The translations under genes and the position numbers were made by a program. The notes beneath the pieces were generated by a model. The model saw only the letters and a list, made by a program, of their open reading frames with translations. It was not told where the DNA came from and searched no databases. This document shows, one piece after another, positions 59,612 to 64,000 of a DNA stretch of 64,000 bases. The stretch's first letter is position 1, and each line of letters opens with the position of its first letter. Origin of the DNA: Qipengyuania nanhaisediminis (GTDB taxonomy: Bacteria; Pseudomonadota; Alphaproteobacteria; Sphingomonadales; Sphingomonadaceae); the NCBI RefSeq assembly GCF_900115585.1, contig NZ_FOWZ01000004.1, positions 1 through 64,000 on the forward strand. The letters run 5' to 3'.

Positions 59612-59922
59612 CGCGCTGCCTCGTTCGCCGGAGTGCGGTCCTCGATTGCGTGGAGGTCGCGAAGCTCGTCGATCTGCGAAGCCAGGGCGTGATTGCTGTC
59701 GGTCGCGATGCGTTCGAGCACGCGGAGGCGTTCTTCGATCTTGCTGTAATCGCCGTTGGAGTAGCGTGCCTCCTGGGCCTTCGCCTCGGCTTCGCGCACC
59801 TTCAGCTGGGCACGGCGTTCTTCATGCTCAACCTGGCGCCGGTGGATGAGAATACCGGTGGTCATGGCCAGCAGCGCCGCAATCAGGACGAAGCCGAAGA
59901 TCAGAAACAGGTTCGGATCCAT
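59608..59922 (-). CDS. PspB-like small membrane protein 3
   Basis: 104 residues. Helix LFLIFGFVLIAALLAMTTGILI, then a long Arg/Glu/Ala coiled coil (HRRQVEHEERRAQLKVREAEAKAQEARY) and the shared motif EERLRVLERIATD ... IDELRDLH. Its start and the previous stop overlap by one base. The extra-long coil distinguishes it from gene 4. Confidence 0.75.
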   Translation of the reverse strand: MDPNLFLIFGFVLIAALLAMTTGILIHRRQVEHEERRAQLKVREAEAKAQEARYSNGDYSKIEERLRVLERIATDSNHALASQIDELRDLHAIEDRTPANEAAR

Positions 59923-60233
59923 CAGTTCGTCTCCGACTTGTCACGCAGGCGGTCGATCTCGGTGGTCAGGTGATAGCCGCTGTCGGTGACGATGCGTTCG
60001 ACATTGCCGAGGCGGTCTTTCAGCGAACCCAGTTCGGCGCGCAATTCGGCGTTTTCCTGGGTGAGCAGCTTGACCCGCTCTACTGCCTGGTCGTTCTTGG
60101 GATAGACCGACTTGCCCCAGCTGTTCTCCAGCGGATAGCCGTTCTTGATTCGCAACCAGGTCGTTACCACCCAGCCGCCAGTCATGATGGCCACTCCGGC
60201 GATGATTGCGGTTTCGGTGAAGAATTCCATCAT
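59922..60233 (-). CDS. PspB-like small membrane protein 2
   Basis: 103 residues. Helix TAIIAGVAIMTGGWVVTTWLR, a loop with Pro/Gly (KNGYPLENSWGKSVYPKND), then coil AVERVKLLTQENAELRAELGSLKDRLGNVERIVTD ... TEIDRLRDKS. The shared C-terminal motif is clear. ATGA overlap with gene 1. Confidence 0.75.
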   Translation of the reverse strand: MMEFFTETAIIAGVAIMTGGWVVTTWLRIKNGYPLENSWGKSVYPKNDQAVERVKLLTQENAELRAELGSLKDRLGNVERIVTDSGYHLTTEIDRLRDKSETN

Positions 60234-60535
60234 GCTTTCTCCCTGTTGAGCGTTCCGAGCGGAACGCCACTGCCTTCGTCATCGACGCGGCGCTGGTCGC
60301 GCAGGGCTTCGATCTGGGTGGCGACATCGTATCCCTTGTCGGTCACGATCCGCTCGAGCACCTGAACGCGGTCTTCGAGTTGTTGCACCTTGCTGGCGTA
60401 TTGCGCCGCCTGTTCGGCAGTGGCCTGCGCGGTAGTCTGGACATTCATCTCGGCGAGCTTTTGCTGGTGCTTGGTCCAGATCGCGACGATCGGGATGCTC
60501 AGCGCCAGGATCGGTATCAAAAGCGCGGGGTCCAT
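60230..60535 (-). CDS. PspB-like small membrane protein 1
   Basis: 101 residues. Helix LLIPILALSIPIVAIW followed by KHQQKLAEM, an Ala/Gln-rich coil and the shared motif LEDRVQVLERIVTD ... TQIEALRDQR. The pattern of PspB (helix, basic stop, coil) holds, but identity to PspB is low. It begins 24 bases after the pspC stop. Confidence 0.75.
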   Translation of the reverse strand: MDPALLIPILALSIPIVAIWTKHQQKLAEMNVQTTAQATAEQAAQYASKVQQLEDRVQVLERIVTDKGYDVATQIEALRDQRRVDDEGSGVPLGTLNREKA

Positions 60536-60559
60536 AATTCCTCTCCCCTCGGCCCGGCT

Positions 60560-60934
60560 TTAGCGCAGGCGTTCGATTTCGGCCGTGAGGCGCGGGTTGT
60601 TGCTGACGTAGAAGGTTTCGACGTCGGCGAGGCGGCGGTCGATGTCCTTCATCTTGCCGCGGATTTCGCGAGCCGTACGCTTCGGGTTCTGCCGTACGCC
60701 CTGCCAGTACTTCTGTTCGGCAGGCTCGGAGTAGAGATGCGCAGGCTTCTTGTTCAGAAGGATGCCAGCGACGAAGTAGGCGAGGATCGGCCAGCCCATC
60801 GAGACGGCCAGGATCAGGAAGCCCAGGCGGATCCACAGGGCGTTGACGCCGGTGTAGTCCGCGATGCCGGAGAGAACCCCCATGAACTTCGCATTCTGCT
60901 TGTCACGATAGAGAGTGGTGCGGGGGGAGTTCAC
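60560..60934 (-). CDS. pspC: Phage shock protein C
   Basis: 124 residues. The PspC domain is plain (TLYRDKQNAKFMGVLSGIADYTGVNALWIRLGFLILAVSMGWPILAYFVAGILLNKKP). The C-terminal tail carries a version of the shared motif (RLADVETFYVSNNPRLTAEIERLR), suggesting it pairs with the PspB-like coils. Senses envelope stress with PspB and releases PspF from PspA. ATGA overlap with pspB. Confidence 0.93.
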   Translation of the reverse strand: MNSPRTTLYRDKQNAKFMGVLSGIADYTGVNALWIRLGFLILAVSMGWPILAYFVAGILLNKKPAHLYSEPAEQKYWQGVRQNPKRTAREIRGKMKDIDRRLADVETFYVSNNPRLTAEIERLR

Positions 60935-61227
60935 TTTGCTGCTCCTTTTTTCTCGGCAATCAGCTGTTCGAGTTCGCGCAGCTGTTCATTGTCCTGCTCG
61001 CTGTCATGGACGAGGCGGGCGGGGCGGAATTCGGGGTTGTCGGAAGCGACGAGCCGCTCGACAGTGTCCATCCGGTCATCGAGGCGCTTGGCGAGATTGT
61101 AGAGCTCTTCCAGCAGCGCTTCGTCGTCGGTGGTGATGGTGGCGGACGTCTTCCACTTCGTGATGTAGTGCAGGACGATCCACGGGAGGGCGATGAAGAT
61201 CGCCACGATTGCAAAAATCTCGTCCAT
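60931..61227 (-). CDS. pspB: Phage shock protein B
   Basis: 98 residues. N-terminal helix IFAIVAIFIALPWIVLHYITKWK is the classic PspB start; the coil continues DEALLEELYNLAKRLDDRMDTVERLVASDNPEF. It is three bases after pspA. Membrane partner of PspC. Confidence 0.93.
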   Translation of the reverse strand: MDEIFAIVAIFIALPWIVLHYITKWKTSATITTDDEALLEELYNLAKRLDDRMDTVERLVASDNPEFRPARLVHDSEQDNEQLRELEQLIAEKKGAAK

Positions 61228-61230
61228 GGA

Positions 61231-61920
61231 TCAGTCCTCCTTCTTCGCGTCGGACTTGCCGAGCGCTTTCTTCATCTGTTCAAGTTCATCATCGATCGCA
61301 TCGGCGCCTTCGAGCGCGGCAATCTCGTCGGAAAGGCTCGGCTGCTTGCTGCCATCGGAGATGGACAGCGCTTCGGCGCGGCCTTCGGCATAGTCGACGC
61401 GGCGTTCGAGCTGGTCGAAGCGGCTGAGCGCATCGTCGACGCGGTCTTCGGTCATCAGGCTGCGCAGCTTGACCCGGTTTTCCGCGCTTTCCAGGCGGGC
61501 GGCGATCGCTGTCTGGCGGCTGCGTGCTTCGCGCAGGCGGTTCTGCAGCTTCTGGATGTCCTGCTCGTAAGCGCGCAGCGCGTCGTCGAGCACGGCGATC
61601 TCCTGCTTGAGCTGGTCGCTCATGTCGGCAGCCTTCTTCTTCTCGACGAGGGCTGCGCGGGCGAGATCTTCGCGATCCTTAGACAGCGCAAGGGCCGCCT
61701 TTTCGCCCCAGTCGGCCTGGAGCTTGTCCAGCTTGACCGTGTGGCGGTGCATTTCCTTCTGGTCCGCGATCGTGCGTGCCGCGCTCGCGCGGACTTCCAC
61801 CAGCGTTTCCTCCATCTCGAGGATGATCATGCGGATCATCTTCTGCGGATCATCCGCCTTGTCGAGCATGTCGTTGAAATTGGCGGCGACGATATCGCGG
61901 GTTCTGCTGAAAATGCCCAT
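61231..61920 (-). CDS. pspA: Phage shock protein A
   Basis: 229 residues from the ATG at 61920 (MGIFSRTRDIVAANFNDMLDKADDPQKMIRMIILEMEETLVEVRASAARTIADQKEMHR), GGAG nine bases upstream. It is the ESCRT-III/IM30-fold protein that binds stressed membrane and restrains PspF. The same frame stays open back to a GTG at 62103 that overlaps the upstream small gene (GTGA), so a form with a 61-residue basic N-terminal extension is possible. Confidence 0.95.
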   Translation of the reverse strand: MGIFSRTRDIVAANFNDMLDKADDPQKMIRMIILEMEETLVEVRASAARTIADQKEMHRHTVKLDKLQADWGEKAALALSKDREDLARAALVEKKKAADMSDQLKQEIAVLDDALRAYEQDIQKLQNRLREARSRQTAIAARLESAENRVKLRSLMTEDRVDDALSRFDQLERRVDYAEGRAEALSISDGSKQPSLSDEIAALEGADAIDDELEQMKKALGKSDAKKED

Positions 61921-62099
61921 CAAGGGTGCTCCGGTTGAGAAAAATTCGTTGATCTTCGTATTCACTGTTTCGGGATTGGTCCAATCTCTTGCGCGCTGCG
62001 CCTCGCGATCGATCCGTGCAAGGCGCTTGCCGTGCGGTTTGGGGGGACGGGCCGAAGCGTCGGGACTAGTGCGCTCCGGCCCGAGGGGGGTATTGTCGG

Positions 62100-62270
62100 T
62101 CACGCGATTTCTACCTGTTCGTAGGAAGCGACGACCGCGACCGGGCTGGTCAGGGAAATCTGCGAGCTCAGCACGACGAAGGCCGTCATGGCCGCGATGC
62201 TGGCAAGGGCAGCTTGTCCGAGCTGGGTCTGGAAGAATTTGCGGTCGTACATGAATTTGCGGTCGTACAT
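62100..62270 (-). CDS. Small membrane protein leading the psp operon (56 aa)
   Basis: ATG at 62270 with GGGAGG six bases upstream. It starts MYDRKF repeated twice, from an 18-bp duplication, then FQTQLGQAALASIAAMTAFVVLSSQISL, a membrane helix, and ends PVAVVASYEQVEIA. First gene after the sigma-54 promoter; the stop overlaps the GTG of the extended pspA frame. Function unknown. A second in-frame ATG at 62252 would remove the first copy. Confidence 0.75.
   Translation of the reverse strand: MYDRKFMYDRKFFQTQLGQAALASIAAMTAFVVLSSQISLTSPVAVVASYEQVEIA
62235..62270. repeat. Perfect 18-bp tandem duplication at a start codon
   Basis: Two identical 18-base units (62235-62252 and 62253-62270) each contain an ATG on the minus strand and code for MYDRKF. 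It gives the small gene two consecutive start codons and probably arose recently. Confidence 0.9.
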
Positions 62271-62310
62271 GGTTGTCCTCCCTGGACTGGAATTCGTTGT
62301 TGTCCTGTGT

Positions 62311-62330
62311 TCAGCAAAGGGCGTGCCAAA
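62311..62330 (-). promoter_or_regulatory. Sigma-54 promoter of the psp operon
   Basis: On the minus strand: TTTGGCACG, CCCT, TTGCTGA, a full -24/-12 match. It is 41 bases before the start codon at 62270 and about 100 bases from the divergent pspF start, leaving room for PspF-binding sites. A 5-2-5 dyad (GGGAA-AA-TTCCC, about 62404-62415) may be one. Confidence 0.85.
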
Positions 62331-62427
62331 ATAAACAAGCCATTGAAAATACATGACTTTGTTTTTTCGACGAACAGCATCGTGGCGGGTATTGCCAACC
62401 CTTGGGAAAATTCCCTATCTATTGGCC

Positions 62428-63450
62428 ATGGAGCGGGAAAATCAGTTCATCGGGCAGTCCGGCGCCTTCCTCGACGCGGTCGAGCGCACCAGCCGTGCCG
62501 CGCCAATGCGACGCCCCGTGCTGGTCATCGGCGAGCGCGGGACCGGCAAGGAATTGATCGCCGAGCGCCTGCATCGCCTGTCCACCCGTTGGGACGAACC
62601 GCTCGTCACCATGAACTGCGCCGCGTTGCCCGAAACGCTTATCGAAGCTGAGCTGTTCGGTCACGAGGCCGGAGCCTTCACCGGTGCTACCAAACAACGG
62701 GCCGGAAGGTTCGAGGAAGCCGACAAGGGTACTCTGTTCCTCGACGAACTGGGCACTTTGTCGATGGGTGCACAAGAGCGGCTGCTGAGGGCAGTCGAAT
62801 ATGGCGAAGTCACCCGGATCGGTTCGTCGCGTCCCATGCGTGTGGATGTGCGGATCGTGGCGGCGACCAACGAGGACCTGCCGGCCAAGGCGGAACGCGG
62901 GGAGTTCCGCGCCGACCTTCTCGACCGGCTCAGTTTCGAGGTGATTACGCTTCCTCCCCTGCGTGTGCGCGAAGGGGACATCGGCGTGCTGGCGGACTAT
63001 TTCGGCCGCCGCATGGGTGCAGAGCTCGGCTGGGAAGCCTGGCCGGGCTTTGCCGAGCATGTCGCCAAGGATCTGGAAGAGCATCCATGGCCCGGCAATG
63101 TGCGCGAACTGCGCAACGTGGTCGAGCGCGCGGTCTATCGCTGGGACGATTGGGATACGCCTATCGGCCATGTCCAGTTCGACCCCTTCGACAGCCCGTG
63201 GAAGCCGATCTCGCCGACGACACCGAAGAAGGAGCCTGCCCAGCAGTCCGCGCAGCTCGCCGCCCAGGTCGCGCCTGATCTCGACCAGGTCGAAGACCTC
63301 AAGGCCGCGGTGGACCAGCACGAACGCACGATCCTCGAGCATGCGCTCGGCAAGCATCGCTGGAACCAGCGGCAGACGGCCAAGGCCCTTGGTCTCAGCT
63401 ACGATCAGCTGCGCCATGCGATCAAGAAGCATGGATTGATGGAAGAGTAA
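62428..63450 (+). CDS. pspF: Sigma-54 activator PspF
   Basis: 340 residues from the ATG at 62428 (MERENQFIGQSGAFLDAVERTSRAAP). AAA+ domain with Walker A GERGTGKE (35-42), GAFTGA loop (82-87), Walker B LFLDELG, and R-finger region; no N-terminal regulatory domain, as in E. coli PspF. The C-terminal HTH is DQHERTILEHALGKHRWNQRQTAKALGLSYDQLRHAIKKHGL. It drives the psp promoter and possibly the orphan sigma-54 site at 50728. Confidence 0.94.
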   Translation: MERENQFIGQSGAFLDAVERTSRAAPMRRPVLVIGERGTGKELIAERLHRLSTRWDEPLVTMNCAALPETLIEAELFGHEAGAFTGATKQRAGRFEEADKGTLFLDELGTLSMGAQERLLRAVEYGEVTRIGSSRPMRVDVRIVAATNEDLPAKAERGEFRADLLDRLSFEVITLPPLRVREGDIGVLADYFGRRMGAELGWEAWPGFAEHVAKDLEEHPWPGNVRELRNVVERAVYRWDDWDTPIGHVQFDPFDSPWKPISPTTPKKEPAQQSAQLAAQVAPDLDQVEDLKAAVDQHERTILEHALGKHRWNQRQTAKALGLSYDQLRHAIKKHGLMEE

Positions 63451-63577
63451 TCCGTCCGATTGGTCCCGCTCATCCTGTCGCAAACCGGCCACAGGCGGGG
63501 GAATATTCCGAGAACCCTATTGCCGCGCGGGCAATGTTCGATATGCCTGCGCCCAGGGACTGGGAATTTTACGAATA

Positions 63578-64000
63578 ATGATGGCGGTTCACGCCCGGGT
63601 CGCAGGGCACCGTATACCTTTTGTCATTCTGGCGTTGCTTGCAGCGATTGCAGTCGTGTGGCCGCTCGCCACCGCTTCGGCACAGGTCGTGCCCTCCGTT
63701 CTGGAAGAAGTGCGATTGGTCTCGGAGGATGAGGGTGCAGCGACATTCATGCTGCGCTTTTCGCCCGCCGAACCGCGCGTGGCGACCATCGACAAGAACC
63801 CCACCAGGCCAGAACTTGTCATGGCGACGACGCTCAAGGTCGGCCGGGTGCCCGACCGGCAAAGCTATCGCGGCCTCGTGCGCTCACTGCAATTCGTGAC
63901 CGAAGGCAGTAGCCTCGTCCTCAGGTTCGACACGGCGCGCCCTTCGCGTATCCGGGCCGAGCAGATGGGCAACAACGCGGTTCAAGTGCGCGTCGAGATA
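63578..64000 (+). CDS. Secreted AMIN-domain protein, probable N-acetylmuramoyl-L-alanine amidase (partial)
   Basis: Open from the ATG at 63578 (or 63581) to the window edge, 141 codons. An N-terminal hydrophobic segment (IPFVILALLAAIAVVWPLATASAQ) acts as signal peptide. The following VVPSVLEEVRLVSEDEGAATFMLRFSPAEPRVATID ... RFDTARPSRIRAEQMGNNAVQVRVEI has the beta-strand spacing of an AMIN domain, which targets AmiC-type amidases to septal peptidoglycan. The catalytic domain lies beyond the window, so the enzyme call is inferred. Confidence 0.6.
   Translation, partial: MMAVHARVAGHRIPFVILALLAAIAVVWPLATASAQVVPSVLEEVRLVSEDEGAATFMLRFSPAEPRVATIDKNPTRPELVMATTLKVGRVPDRQSYRGLVRSLQFVTEGSSLVLRFDTARPSRIRAEQMGNNAVQVRVEI

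Noticed and set aside
62419..63492. 357-codon minus-strand frame opposite pspF
   Set aside because: It is the antisense shadow of an unmistakable AAA+ activator.

Overview
The window reads as chromosome of an alphaproteobacterium of the Sphingomonadales, most likely an Erythrobacteraceae member (Erythrobacter/Qipengyuania-like). This is an inference from gene content: adjacent crtW and crtZ carotenoid genes, a DUF1476 protein next to bolA and a monothiol glutaredoxin, large TonB-dependent receptors, a Ku/LigD pair, and a phage-shock operon driven by sigma-54. No tRNA, rRNA, CRISPR array, insertion sequence or replication origin was recognised.

Layout. 1-700 holds no convincing gene apart from one small ORF. 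710-7382 (minus) is a tightly coupled seven-gene run of secreted proteins, three with cysteine-rich Sel1-like repeats. Divergent from it, 7716-13312 (plus) encodes an OmpR-type regulator, a histidine kinase without a normal start codon, a lipoprotein and a secreted TPR-CHAT (caspase-fold) protein. After a truncated DUF5996 gene come a 1066-residue TonB receptor, two lipoproteins (one Pal/OmpA-like), a candidate small RNA, a KdpE/KdpD-like pair without kdpFABC, and MgtC. 22134-27670 is a sugar/glycosyltransferase block led by a sucrose-phosphate synthase-phosphatase fusion. 27802-30210 has two paralogous Crp/Fnr regulators flanking a sulfotransferase. 30207-32266 (minus) is a four-gene operon with a YqcI/YcgG (GntA-like) haem oxygenase homologue and a DUF1989 protein. 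Then come a HisKA_2 kinase with a lone receiver, a trimeric autotransporter adhesin with 42-bp repeats, and a LuxR-type regulator with a degenerate receiver.

38407-42451 looks like a small ECF-sigma regulon. A sigma/anti-sigma operon and three genes for exported proteins (one a subtilisin-like protease) share one promoter element, GGATTAAAC-N13-CGTTT. The element between the sigma gene and the protease gene is nearly palindromic and can fire both ways. Next are Ku and LigD, a Fur-box-preceded iron-uptake operon (PepSY protein, small membrane protein, TonB receptor), a Nudix hydrolase, an orphan sigma-54 promoter facing a hairpin-rich non-coding stretch, and a long minus-strand run leuC / small protein / metallo-beta-lactamase lactonase-like / leuD / quinone oxidoreductase / DUF1476 / bolA / grxD. 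56089-57799 has a thioesterase, crtW and crtZ.

57837-63450 is an enlarged phage-shock system. pspF diverges from a sigma-54-driven operon carrying a small membrane protein, pspA, pspB, pspC, then five more PspB-like small membrane proteins and a further small membrane protein, followed by sufE and a DUF454 gene. Most of the PspB-like proteins and PspC end in a variant of the same motif (VLERI-x-TD ... I-x-x-LRD). The window ends inside a secreted protein with an AMIN-like domain, probably an N-acetylmuramoyl-L-alanine amidase.
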